Origin: Streptomyces sp. L-9-10
GTDB taxonomy: Bacteria > Actinomycetota > Actinomycetes > Streptomycetales > Streptomycetaceae
DNA: 64,000 nucleotides
Reading direction: 5' to 3'
NCBI RefSeq assembly: GCF_004151105.1
Contig: NZ_PHRF01000008.1
Location: forward strand, 82,145 to 146,144
Of this stretch, positions 15,448 to 23,723 are shown in pieces. Position 1 is the first letter of the stretch. The number at the start of each line of letters is the position of its first letter. The translations under genes and the position numbers were made by a program. The notes under the pieces are model-generated. The model did no database searches. It saw only the letters and a program-made list of their open reading frames with translations, and was not told the DNA's origin.

Positions 15448-17078
15448 TGGTGGACTGGGGAGGGCTCGCCGACGATGTCGTCGATGGCATCGGCAAGGGG
15501 ATCGACAAGGGCAAGGAGGTTGTCGGCGAGGGTGTCGACTGGACCACGGACCGGGTCGGTGACGGTCTGGACAAGGTCGGCGCGCATGACTGGGCGGACG
15601 CCGTCGAGGACTGGGGCGACGAGACGGCGTCCTCTCTCGGCGCGCAGGTCGGTGAGCAGCAGCTCGGCCAGAGTGAGGAAGCCGACGAGCTGATCCATGG
15701 CAGGCCGGAGAAGATCGCCGCGACGGTGAAGAACCTGCGGGACTTCCAGAAGGCGTTCGATCTCGTCGGCGGCGGGATGAGGAAGCTCGACTCCAGCCGC
15801 TGGAAGGGCGAGGGCGCCGACGCCTTCCGGGAGAAGTTCCAGCCTCTGCCCACGGACTGGCTGCGCGCCGCCGACGCCTTCGAGGACGCTGCCAAGGCAC
15901 TGGAGACGTACTCCAAGACGGTCACCAGCGCACAGGGCAAGGCACGCGAGGCGATCGCCCTGTACAAGGAGGGCAACGAGACCTCCAAGACGGCCACCGA
16001 CGAGTACAACAACAAGGTCGACGCCTACAACGCGGCGCGCAACAACGACAACCCGCCCCCCAGACCCGCCCCTTTCACCGACCCCGGCAAAGCCAAACGC
16101 GAGCGGGCACACGAAATCCTCAAGGACGCCCGACACCACCGCAACGAAGCCGCCGAGTCCGCGAAAGGCGCGATCACCGCGGCGATGGCCCACGCCCCCA
16201 AGGAACCCACCGGCCGGGAGAGGGCGAAGCACGAGTTCATGGACTGGGGCGTGGGCCAAGGCGTCGAGCTGGCCCACTTCGGCGGCGGCGTCGTCAAGGG
16301 CACCGCGGGCCTCGTCAACTTCGTCCGCTCGGTGAACCCGCTCGACGCGTACAACCTGACCCACCCCGCCGAGTACTACAAGGGCGTCAACATGACGCTT
16401 GCCGGCCTCGCCACCACCGTCGCCAACCCGGACCGCGCACTGAAAAACGCCTGGGACGCGGCGAAGGGCGACCCGTCCGAATTCCTCGGCCGCCTCGTTC
16501 CCGAGATTCTCGGCACCAAGGGCACGGGAGTGCTCCGGGGGAGCATCAGGGCAGGACTGCGCGAGGGAACGGTTGTTGGCAGGCTTCCAGATGAATGGAT
16601 GACGGGAGCACGGCGGCGCCCAAGAGACCTTCTGGATGATCCAGCTCAGACAAAGTGGGCCGAGGACGCGTACTCCAGCTTCCTGGAGGATTCTCGCGAT
16701 GTGAGCAGCATCGCCGAACACTCTCGTCAAGTGCGGCGAGGCGATGGCTCCTCGGGATTCTCAGACGAAGAAATCGCGTCGGTCAAGAAGCACGTTTTCG
16801 ACACTGAGCATCCGATCGTCGACCCCGAAACAGGTAAGGTCGTGGTGCGAAAGTTCGATGCAGACGCGGAGATCGCAGATGCATGGATCCGCCTCAGATC
16901 CGGCAACGCACTCCCCGAAGACCATCTTCTCCTTGAACACGAGATAGCCGAGCTCGGATATCTCCGCGACAATCCTGGTGCCACATATCAGGAGGCCCAC
17001 CGCTTCGCAAACACAGACTATAATTGGGAAAAAAACATTCCGCTGTTCAAGAGGGAAGATTTGGAAGGAGATTGGTGA
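15447..17078 (+). CDS. T7SS-type polymorphic toxin
   Basis: A 543-residue protein. Residues 85-190 form the putative T7SS-secretion (WXG-like) domain, with RKLDSSRWKGEGADAFREKF (WxG in WKG). A helical, charged linker follows, then a hydrophobic segment (about 270-330). The C-terminal 170 residues are a distinct tip with DHLLLEHEIAELGYL and TYQEAHRFANTDYNWEKNIP. The pattern HExxE ... YxxAH ... YNW recurs at the ends of many polymorphic toxins; I cannot name the domain confidently, and the His/Glu pair might bind metal. Base composition becomes more AT-rich from about 16560, as expected for a swapped toxin tip. The immunity gene overlaps the stop codon. Confidence 0.8.
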   Translation: MVDWGGLADDVVDGIGKGIDKGKEVVGEGVDWTTDRVGDGLDKVGAHDWADAVEDWGDETASSLGAQVGEQQLGQSEEADELIHGRPEKIAATVKNLRDFQKAFDLVGGGMRKLDSSRWKGEGADAFREKFQPLPTDWLRAADAFEDAAKALETYSKTVTSAQGKAREAIALYKEGNETSKTATDEYNNKVDAYNAARNNDNPPPRPAPFTDPGKAKRERAHEILKDARHHRNEAAESAKGAITAAMAHAPKEPTGRERAKHEFMDWGVGQGVELAHFGGGVVKGTAGLVNFVRSVNPLDAYNLTHPAEYYKGVNMTLAGLATTVANPDRALKNAWDAAKGDPSEFLGRLVPEILGTKGTGVLRGSIRAGLREGTVVGRLPDEWMTGARRRPRDLLDDPAQTKWAEDAYSSFLEDSRDVSSIAEHSRQVRRGDGSSGFSDEEIASVKKHVFDTEHPIVDPETGKVVVRKFDADAEIADAWIRLRSGNALPEDHLLLEHEIAELGYLRDNPGATYQEAHRFANTDYNWEKNIPLFKREDLEGDW

Positions 17079-17311
17079 TGGCTTCGCTGGTATATTTTCG
17101 CAAGGTTTCCGAATCGAATGATTCCGTCGAATACATCTTTGGCTTCGACACGAACGAGCCGCCTCGGCGGCTCCTGATGGACACGAAAAGTCGCAGGTCT
17201 CAACCCGTCGACGGCGAAATCGACTACGCGTTCCTCAAGGCATCACGCAAAATTAATGCGCTCTATGAGGAGGCATCACAGTGGCCCGACCACGGAATGA
17301 GCGTCAGCTGA
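17078..17311 (+). CDS. cognate immunity protein (putative)
   Basis: A 77-residue protein, MASLVYFRKVSESNDSVEYI and onward, ending WPDHGMSVS. It starts within the toxin stop codon (TGATG) behind GGAAGGAG. Short homologues of the form YFRKVSE...EYxFGFD...RxL are, as I recall, found next to the same toxin tip in other actinomycetes. Size, position and matching low GC fit an immunity protein; neutralisation itself is inference. Confidence 0.7.
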   Translation: MASLVYFRKVSESNDSVEYIFGFDTNEPPRRLLMDTKSRRSQPVDGEIDYAFLKASRKINALYEEASQWPDHGMSVS

Positions 17312-17912
17312 CAACAACGCCAACCCGGACCGCCCCCTGGACGTCGCCCTACGGGCTACCGTGCCCCGTGAAGGTTCGCGCGCGGAAACTTACCGCTCGT
17401 CTACGCCATCAAACCTCCTGCTTCAGGGCGCCATCGTTCCTTGATACGCCCGCACGCACCCGCAAAACGCTGATTCTGACAGCGGCCACGCGAGTCGTGG
17501 TCTCAGTTATGGTCTCATTCACAAACGTTCAACACCGTCCACTACCGTCCTGATCGCCAGCTCCACCGCAGGTCGGGATACCCCCGGATGCCTCCAAAGC
17601 CCTGGCGAACCTTTGGAAAGCATGCTGGGGCAACCCCTCAAGATTTCGAATCTCCTATTTTCCGCCAGTGCCTCACCGGACACAATGTCGATGGCGCCTG
17701 GGCGCAGTGCCTCGGCAATGGCCCGGCCAGTCTCACGAGCCGTAAGGTACGGACGCACGTCGTGCGCTTTGCACCGTTATGGACCCGGACATCGCGGACA
17801 CGATCCCCAACGATGGGGCCAGCTCTTTTGGCAGCGCGACGACGTCACCCGCGTCAGCGATGTTGGTCCAGCGCTTCACTGGAGTCGGCCAGCATGCGTG
17901 ACCGTGGACCGG
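17312..17912. other. gap without a supported gene
   Basis: A 600-bp stretch between the immunity gene and the broken hydrolase. An open frame at 17519-17758 on the minus strand (MRPYLTARETGRAIAEALRP...) looks weakly protein-like but matches no family I know. The rest has stop codons in all frames at short intervals. It is probably degraded element DNA. Confidence 0.4.
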
Positions 17913-18407
17913 TCAGGGCATGAGGCGTTCGAAGACGAGGTTGCGTACGGCCAAGGGGGAGCCCAGCGTCACCAGCGTCAGATCCGGGCAATCAGGGAGG
18001 GCGTGCAACGTCTCGTACGCGGCGACCGTCCCAAGTGCATGGGCGACGATCACCTCGGTCTCACGCGTAATGCGCCGAGCGATCCTGTCCTGGATGCCGG
18101 AACGTACGTCGGGCTCGGTGAAGTAGCGGCGTACCTGCCGGGCGCTGGAAATCATCGTGCATTCGCTGAGACCGGCAAAGAAGGACGAATGGCTGAGTGC
18201 GTCCAGGGCTCGCTGAACAAGGTGGGGGGTACGCATCCGGGCCGGGGCGGCCGGGCTGCGTACCCCCGACTCGCGTCTCCTGTTTTGACGCGGATTCCCA
18301 CCTGTCCTGAACATCGGAAGCATCCAGCTCGGGGGGCCGAGTCCGCCGTAACCGGCAGTACGGAAGAGGTCGCCGTAGAAGGCCATGGAGACCTCATCGC
18401 GCGCCAC
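17913..18407 (-). pseudogene. alpha/beta hydrolase remnant with lost nucleophile
   Basis: The 164-residue frame contains MAFYGDLFR, FFAGLSECTMISSARQVRRY and LVTLGSPLAVRNLVFERL, the landmarks of a Streptomyces serine-peptidase/lipase-like alpha/beta hydrolase family. The usual nucleophile elbow GHSLGSVVAYE reads AHALGTVAAYE, so the catalytic Ser is Ala. The N-terminal beta-strands and a section around 18200-18300 are also missing or scrambled. A second short copy of the AFYGDL segment lies at about 18545-18565, suggesting local duplication. Confidence 0.55.
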
Positions 18408-18574
18408 ATGCGTGTCGGTCGCCAGGGCCAGGCCGTCACTCCGGGCTGCCCTGCATGGTCGTTTTGCCGAGCGCGACGGTCAGGGCGGCGTCGCCGACGA
18501 AGCCCGCGAATGTACGCCGACCAGGTCCTTGACCGCGCCTACCGGTTCCTTGACCAGGTCACCGTAGAAGGCCC

Positions 18575-19570
18575 TTGATGGTTCCCGACGTCTCCACCGG
18601 CTCCCACACCCGCGGTCTGCTCGCCTACCTCTATGAGCCTGGCCGCCGCGACGAGCACACCGACCCGCACATCGTCGCCGCCTGGGACATGGCCGGCGCC
18701 CCCGACCCCGGCCGCGACGATGCGGCCACCCACACCCAGCTCGCCACACGTCTCGACATCCACGTACGACTCCGCACCCGCGAACTCGACGCGACGGCAG
18801 GAAGCCGCCCAAACACGTCTGGCACTGCCCGTACGCACCGCGCCCGGCGACCGCTACCTCACCGACGACGACTGGGCGGAAGTCGCCCGCCGTATCGTCC
18901 ACGCGACCGGGCTCACCCCGGGAGGCGACGACCAAGCATGCCGCTGGATCGCCGTCCAGCACGCGGACGACCACATCCACATCCTCGCGTCCAACCGGGC
19001 CAGGTGCTCCGCGATCCGCGCCGACCAGGAGGAGGCTGCCGCCCTGCGCTCGGCGGCCCGAGAACTTCTCAGCGGCAATACCAGCACCGACGGAGCCGTG
19101 GTAGTCGACCTGACCGTCGCCGCGATCTACTCGCGCTGGCACGAGAAACGAGGCCACGAGCAGCAAGCCGCAGCCGCCGAGCAGACGCCGGTGCACCTCC
19201 GCGTCGCCTACGCCGCCACGGCCCAGCCGGTGCTCACCGACCTCGCCCGGCGGGCCCCGCGCCAGCAGAACACCGACGGGTACGCAGCCGCTGTACGACA
19301 GGCCCTCGCCGAACACGCCGAGCGCCTCCTCACCGCCCCGGCCTGGCCCGACCCGCCCTCACGACCGTCCTCGCTCAAGAAGAAACCGCTGGCCACCGCC
19401 CCGGCCAGATCCTCGCGACAGCGGCGGCCGAGCGTGAACTGGGTACCGCCGACTCGGCAGCCGAAGTCATCACCTGGCATATCGCCAACCAGCCGGACAA
19501 GCGATCAAGCGCCGCTCTAGCCCGGAGCGGAAACGTCAGCCGAACCACCACACCCACAGCAGCCACCGCG
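18575..19570 (+). pseudogene. relaxase/mobilisation protein, multiply frameshifted
   Basis: It starts well (MVPDVSTGSHTRGLLAYLYE, HIVAAWDMAGAPDPGRD), which is the typical opening of Streptomyces relaxases. Near 18800-18830 two frame changes are needed to keep the conserved KPPKHVWHCP and VRTAPGDRYLTDDDWAEVAR. The metal-binding block HADDHIHILA is present, but the sequence then jumps to C-terminal material, apparently through an internal deletion. A further shift near 19350 leads to ALTTVLAQEETAGHRPGQIL. The nicking core is therefore incomplete and the gene is dead. Confidence 0.75.
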
Positions 19571-19780
19571 CCCCGCGTGGACGGAGTGAACCCTCGCCAT
19601 CGTCGACAGCACCACAAGCCGGCGGGCCCACACCGAGGAACGCGGGCTCACCGGGGAGTCCGGGCCGAGGCGGCTTCGGCCGGATCACGCGAGTACCGGC
19701 CGGAAGTCATCGACAGGGCAGGCGACTTCTCGTCCAAGTGACATTCTGGGAGCTGCACAGAGGCGAAAGGGAGTTGGCTC

Positions 19781-20323
19781 ATGCGGTGGACGGTTCATGG
19801 CGAGCGTCAGATTTACAGCAACCCGTGGGTCAATCTCTGGCTCGTGGATGTCCAGCAGCCGGACGGTCGGCGGTGGGAGCATCATGTGGTCCGGATGCGG
19901 CATCTCGCCGTGGCCGCCGTGGTGGACGAGCAGAAGCGGGTGCTGATGATGTGGCGCCACCGGTTCATCACGGACACATGGGGCTGGGAACTGCCGATGG
20001 GCCTGATCGAGGCCGACGAGACCCCGGAGCCGGCGGCGGCCCGTGAGGTGGGGGAGGAGACCGGCTGGTGGGTGGAGGGTCTGAAGCCTCTCGTCTACGC
20101 GCAGTCGGCGAACGGTATCACCGACTCGGAACATCACGTCTTCTGCGCTGAGGCTGCCACCTACGCGGGCCCGCCGACCGAACTGAACGAGTCGGACCGC
20201 ATCGAGTGGATCCCGATGTCCGAGATCAGGGGCATGATCGACCGTCGCGAGGTGGTCAGCAGCGGAAGCCTGGTCGGGCTGCTGTACCTCCTGCTGGACG
20301 ATGCCACCAGCGCCACCAGCTAG
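19781..20323 (+). CDS. Nudix hydrolase (element cargo)
   Basis: A 180-residue enzyme with a complete Nudix box at about residues 73-95 (GLIEADETPEPAAAREVGEE, then TGW). It is preceded by LPM and followed by ANGITDSEHHVF, resembling ADP-sugar/ADP-ribose pyrophosphatase-type members. The start has an AAGGGAG site 8 nt upstream. I recall close relatives on Streptomyces islands. Unlike its neighbours the frame is fully intact. Confidence 0.85.
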   Translation: MRWTVHGERQIYSNPWVNLWLVDVQQPDGRRWEHHVVRMRHLAVAAVVDEQKRVLMMWRHRFITDTWGWELPMGLIEADETPEPAAAREVGEETGWWVEGLKPLVYAQSANGITDSEHHVFCAEAATYAGPPTELNESDRIEWIPMSEIRGMIDRREVVSSGSLVGLLYLLLDDATSATS

Positions 20324-20363
20324 GACTTGTCCGACCAAGCCTGTGACGTCTGGCTCTGCTTGG

Positions 20364-20657
20364 TCACGCGCTCGGGGCAGTGGTCGCGCTGGCGGTCAGT
20401 CGAAGATGGTTAATGTCTCCAGAGTGCACCACTTCAACCTCGGTAGCAGAGTCGTCTTCGAAGCGCAGAGTGAAGTACGGACTGGCCTCGATGAGCAGTT
20501 GTACGTCTTCACGCGCATCGCGGTCGAGGGGCGGTGAGGCGGCGGCGTCCCACGTGCCGCTGCCGACCGTGGGGACGATCCTGACAGAGATGCGCGCCAG
20601 GCAGGTTGAACGGTTGGCCCACCACTCCAAACGCGCTGTGCCCTCGTAACGGTCCAT
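20364..20657 (-). CDS. small conserved hypothetical protein
   Basis: A 97-residue product. It has a beta-rich pattern, RLEWWANRSTCLARISVRIV then YFTLRFEDDSATEVEVVHSG and DINHLRLTA. This WEA..FTLRFxDGS..V pattern is familiar from short unnamed Streptomyces proteins. It is convergent with the Nudix gene. No domain name can be given. Confidence 0.5.
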   Translation of the reverse strand: MDRYEGTARLEWWANRSTCLARISVRIVPTVGSGTWDAAASPPLDRDAREDVQLLIEASPYFTLRFEDDSATEVEVVHSGDINHLRLTASATTAPSA

Positions 20658-20889
20658 TCTGCGAGGGTACGCAGAGTGGCTGTCTCTCCGGCCGAGCGTC
20701 TCGTTGGGCAGGGCATCACGAGTGGGCTGACGACAGACGCTGCAGTCCCGTGCGCTTCACCACGTGCGTGGGGCGGCCACTTCAGGCCAGGAGAATCGGT
20801 ACTCCGCTGGTGACGCAGACAGACGCAGCGGTGGTGCGGCAGGAGCCGGGTCACCTTGCCGCCGGAGTGCCGGGCGTCGCAGCGCTGGC

Positions 20890-21623
20890 AGCCGGTCTGC
20901 GGACCTCAGTGAGATCCCCGCCATCGTCCACGCTCAGCGCCGTCACCTGCGGCTACTGAACCGCCACTTACGACGCGACTGACCGCCTTCAGTTTCTGCG
21001 GGCACATCTGGGACACCGTCCGCCCGCCCGAGGACCCCCGGCACGTCCGGCACACCTGGGACGCACGGGCCCGCGTCCTCATACCGGACGTCGACAAGTC
21101 CACCGCCTTTCGGGCCTACAGCACCTCGAAGCTGTTCGCCACGGTCTATCCCGAAGCCGTCGACCTGGCCGTTCTCATCGCCTCGCCCCACTGGCGCCGA
21201 CGCGCGAGCAGAGACCTCCTCGACCAGCTCCGCTTCCTCGACGAGATCAGTCGCCGCGTCAGCTACCCCTACACCGACAAGCCCGAGTTCGGCGACGCCA
21301 TAGCGCACTGGGCCACCGTCGACTCCTGGCGACCGCCCTCCGCGCCCACCAACACCTACTCTCCGGCCCGGATGCAGGGCGTCCTCTCGCCACTCCACCG
21401 GGGCCGGACCAAGCGGCACGAGAACAGCGCGCTCTGGTTCAGCCGGAACCGCAAGGCAGGCTCCGCCCTGCTCCGGCACAACCATATCCGCCCCGTCATC
21501 GATCACGCCTGGGCCCAGGACTACGAACGGGATCGAGGAGCCATCTGGCACAGCAAGCGAACCGACCAGCAACTCCTCAACCAGACAGCCCGCGAGCGAG
21601 TGGAACGGAAAGCAGCCCGCTGA
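20890..21623 (+). pseudogene. TniQ-like protein remnant
   Basis: One frame reads SEIPAIVHAQRRHLRLLNRH and stops. A second frame then runs open from about 20985 to 21623 without a start codon, with TAFSFCGHIWDTVRPPEDPR, AVDLAVLIASPHWRRRASRD and a basic C-terminus. The combination AxxRRHLRLL...YPEAVxLxxLLASPxW resembles the C-terminal half of TniQ-family proteins of Streptomyces; this is from memory. The N-terminal zinc-binding half is absent. Confidence 0.4.
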
Positions 21624-21922
21624 CCACCTGGCCTTGAAGTGCCGAGACAGCAGTCCGCCGGGGCCCATTCGCCGATCCCGAACACGGCGTGACTTTCGCT
21701 TACGCGATGAACCGCGTGATCGGAGGCGGCAACGATGTGCGTGCGGCCTCGTTGACAGACGCCCTGCGAAGGTCGCTGGCGTGACTCGCTGTATGGCTAT
21801 CCGCTCCGCCCGACCGTGGGGTCCGTCCTCATTCCTCGGCCAAGAAAGCCACCGGCGGCATGAGCTCTTCTCGCTGAACCAGGCGGAGATCAGTTGACCG
21901 CCGCCCGCCAGCGACGCGGCGG

Positions 21923-22426
21923 TCAGGAGGTCTTCCTCGGATGCTTCGAGGCTTCGGCCTCCTGCCGCCGGGTGGCCACTGCCTCAATGACAGTGGCGGC
22001 ACACGCCTCTGGTTCGAGGTGCTCCCAGAAGCGGAGCACCAGCCAACCTGCCTCCGCGAGGCGGTTGTCCGTGTCCCGGTCTCGCTGGATGTTCCGGCCA
22101 ATCTTGTCCTCCCAGTACGGCCGGTTCGTCTTGGGCCTCACGAAGTGCTCCGGGCAGCCGTGCCAGAAACAGCCATCGATGAAGACGGCCACCTTCACAG
22201 GGCGGAAGACCATGTCGGCCGTGCGGCGCATCTTCGGGAGCGGCTTTGCAGCCACCCGGTAGCGCAGTCCGGCAGAGTGGACAAGCGAGCGGAGGAGCAG
22301 CTCGGGTGCGGTATCGCGATACCGGTTGCCGAGCATGCTCCGCCGGTTCGCGGCCGACGACGCCCACGCCCCTTCCGGCGGTGTCCACTGCTCCGCCGGT
22401 GCTTCTAGTTGTCCTTGCTCGCTCAT
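21923..22426 (-). CDS. vsr: Vsr very-short-patch mismatch endonuclease
   Basis: A 167-residue protein with all Vsr landmarks: RSMLGNRYRDTAPELLLRSL, ADMVFRPVKVAVFIDGCFWH (catalytic Asp and the GCFWHGC zinc-site region), then YWEDKIGRNIQRDRDTDNRL and GWLVLRFWEH. Vsr nicks 5' of T in TG mismatches that arise from deamination of 5-methylcytosine and normally lies next to a cytosine methyltransferase gene. None is visible in the window. It overlaps a short upstream fragment by 4 bp, suggesting a former operon. Confidence 0.92.
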   Translation of the reverse strand: MSEQGQLEAPAEQWTPPEGAWASSAANRRSMLGNRYRDTAPELLLRSLVHSAGLRYRVAAKPLPKMRRTADMVFRPVKVAVFIDGCFWHGCPEHFVRPKTNRPYWEDKIGRNIQRDRDTDNRLAEAGWLVLRFWEHLEPEACAATVIEAVATRRQEAEASKHPRKTS

Positions 22427-22590
22427 ATCTCCGACAGCTTAGAGACGGCTTCCTCCGGGGCATCCGGCTTGGCGAGGACCCATTCCTGTCCGTCCAGCTC
22501 TATTCTCGGTGCTTCCCCTTGGTGGGACGGGCGGCCGCAAGCCTCGCACTCACCGACTCGCCTGAGCTCGGTACGGGCAACCAGCGCGCT
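22423..22590 (-). pseudogene. C-terminal fragment of an unknown gene upstream of vsr
   Basis: A 55-codon open frame without a start codon, reading RTELRRVGECEACGRPSHQG, EAPRIELDGQEWVLAKPD and APEEAVSKLSEI. Its stop overlaps the vsr ATG (ATGA), as in an operon. The CEAC pair may be half of a zinc site. The 5' part is lost towards attR. Confidence 0.35.
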
Positions 22591-22649
22591 TCAGCGATCC
22601 GGCAATGAAGTAGTCCATGCTGTTGCCATCGGCGAAGCCTGATTCCCGC

Positions 22650-22684
22650 TGGGAGCCATCTGGGAGCCGATCTGCTCCCCAAAC
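22650..22684. promoter_or_regulatory. candidate integrase arm-type sites, right end
   Basis: TGGGAGCC occurs at 22650-22657 and 22661-22668 with a 3-bp spacer, followed by GCTCCCCAAAC. The order and spacing match the left-end set at 9789-9832. Confidence 0.5.
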
Positions 22685-22773
22685 CCCCTCCACACCACCC
22701 GAGACCGACCGGGACCACCTACCTGAACTGTGCAAACACAATGCAGGCAGGAAAGATCATTAACCGACCCTCA

Positions 22774-22867
22774 TTCGGGACGAAGAGGTCGTGGGTTCAA
22801 ATCCCGCCACCCCGACAGCTGAAACACCAGGTCAGGGGCCTGATCCGCAGAGCGGGTCGGGCCCCTG
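22774..22867. repeat. attR: 3' tRNA-Pro direct repeat
   Basis: The segment is identical to 9675-9749 over 75 bp, starting at TTCGGGACGAAG in the anticodon loop, then two mismatches and 17 more identical bases of the hairpin. Upstream of 22774 the tRNA 5' half is absent, so this copy is not a tRNA gene. It marks the right boundary of the element. Confidence 0.93.
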
Positions 22868-23045
22868 CATCGTTTGTGAGGTCGTCTTGGGGGCCGCTGG
22901 GGAGCCGGCGGCGGGAAGCGGCTCCGTCGACCGAAGCGGCGCCCCCGATAGGCGCATCACATACAGCAGGGTGTTGCGGGACGTCGGCCACATACGCCAG
23001 CCGAGTGACGAGTCGCTTCCCGTACTCAAGGGCAGGAAGCGACCT

Positions 23046-23717
23046 TCAAAGCCCAGCAGATGGCTCTTTCGGATGCCAGTCCGCCTCAGACCACTCGTAC
23101 TCCACGAACTCGTCGGGAACCTGCCCACAGGGGGCGTAGACGCTGATGAACAGAGTCGTGGTCGAGTCGTTCCACCGCACGTCGACCTGGTCGCCGCCCG
23201 CCGGATTTTCGAATCGGAAGCCCAGTTCGCGGAACGTCGCGCCTGCACGGTCGCCTTCGTGAGTGAGCTTCCACCCCTTCCGCACCAGCCGCTGGCGCAC
23301 GCTCCGCTGCGCGTCTCGGGCGGTGGCTTCGGGGACGCCGGGCAGGCTCCAATCGAGACCGAAGCTGCGGACGTCGCTTCGCGCCTCGTCAATGTGGGCG
23401 AGGCCCCTCAGTCCGCGGTAGTAACAGGCGCCGGTAGAGACCCTGCCCGAGCCCGCGGCGTACTTCTCGGGCAGCGCGAAGTCGTCGTACACCTCGTCGG
23501 ACCGGGACTTGAGCCGTTGCGCGACCGTGTCGGGGTCGGCCGAAGGATACGGCGCGCCGTTCCACACAGCGTTCCCCGCCACCACGGCACCGACCAGCAG
23601 CGCCACCATCACGAGCCCTGTGATGGCATACAGGACGGACCGCCCGGAGGTCCGGGCTCTACGCACAGGGCTCTGGAGCATGCATGTGACGGTAGGCGCC
23701 GGCATCGCGCGGCGCAT
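23046..23717 (-). CDS. conserved membrane-anchored protein of unknown function
   Basis: About 223 residues, with the start uncertain between ATGs at 23717, 23705 and 23681. A basic N-terminus precedes one membrane helix (SVLYAITGLVMVALLVGAVV). The extracytoplasmic part has VSTGACYYRGLRGLAHIDEA, then VRSFGLDWSLPGVPEATARD and FISVYAPCGQVPDEF. Two conserved cysteines may pair. Similar Streptomyces proteins exist, as I recall, without assigned function. It is the first gene outside attR. Confidence 0.65.
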   Translation of the reverse strand: MRRAMPAPTVTCMLQSPVRRARTSGRSVLYAITGLVMVALLVGAVVAGNAVWNGAPYPSADPDTVAQRLKSRSDEVYDDFALPEKYAAGSGRVSTGACYYRGLRGLAHIDEARSDVRSFGLDWSLPGVPEATARDAQRSVRQRLVRKGWKLTHEGDRAGATFRELGFRFENPAGGDQVDVRWNDSTTTLFISVYAPCGQVPDEFVEYEWSEADWHPKEPSAGL

Positions 23718-23723
23718 GAGTAG

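Larger units (their letters stand above)
9675..22867. mobile_element. decayed integrative element in tRNA-Pro(CGG), about 13.1 kb
   Basis: The element is bounded by 94-bp imperfect direct repeats of the tRNA 3' end. Inside, each end carries the same arrangement of TGGGAGCC motifs. It holds integrase and relaxase remnants, an IS3-type remnant, a T7SS-type polymorphic toxin cassette, a Nudix gene and a vsr gene, all typical accessory cargo. The integrase lacks its 5' end and is frameshifted, and the relaxase has several frameshifts, so self-transfer is unlikely. No phage structural genes are present. An integrative conjugative or mobilisable origin fits better than a prophage. Confidence 0.85.

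Noticed and set aside
22774..22848. A second tRNA-Pro gene
   Set aside because: Only the part from the anticodon loop onward is present; acceptor 5' strand and D arm are missing. It is attR.
9675..22867. Prophage
   Set aside because: No capsid, portal, terminase, tail or lysis genes; a relaxase remnant is present instead.
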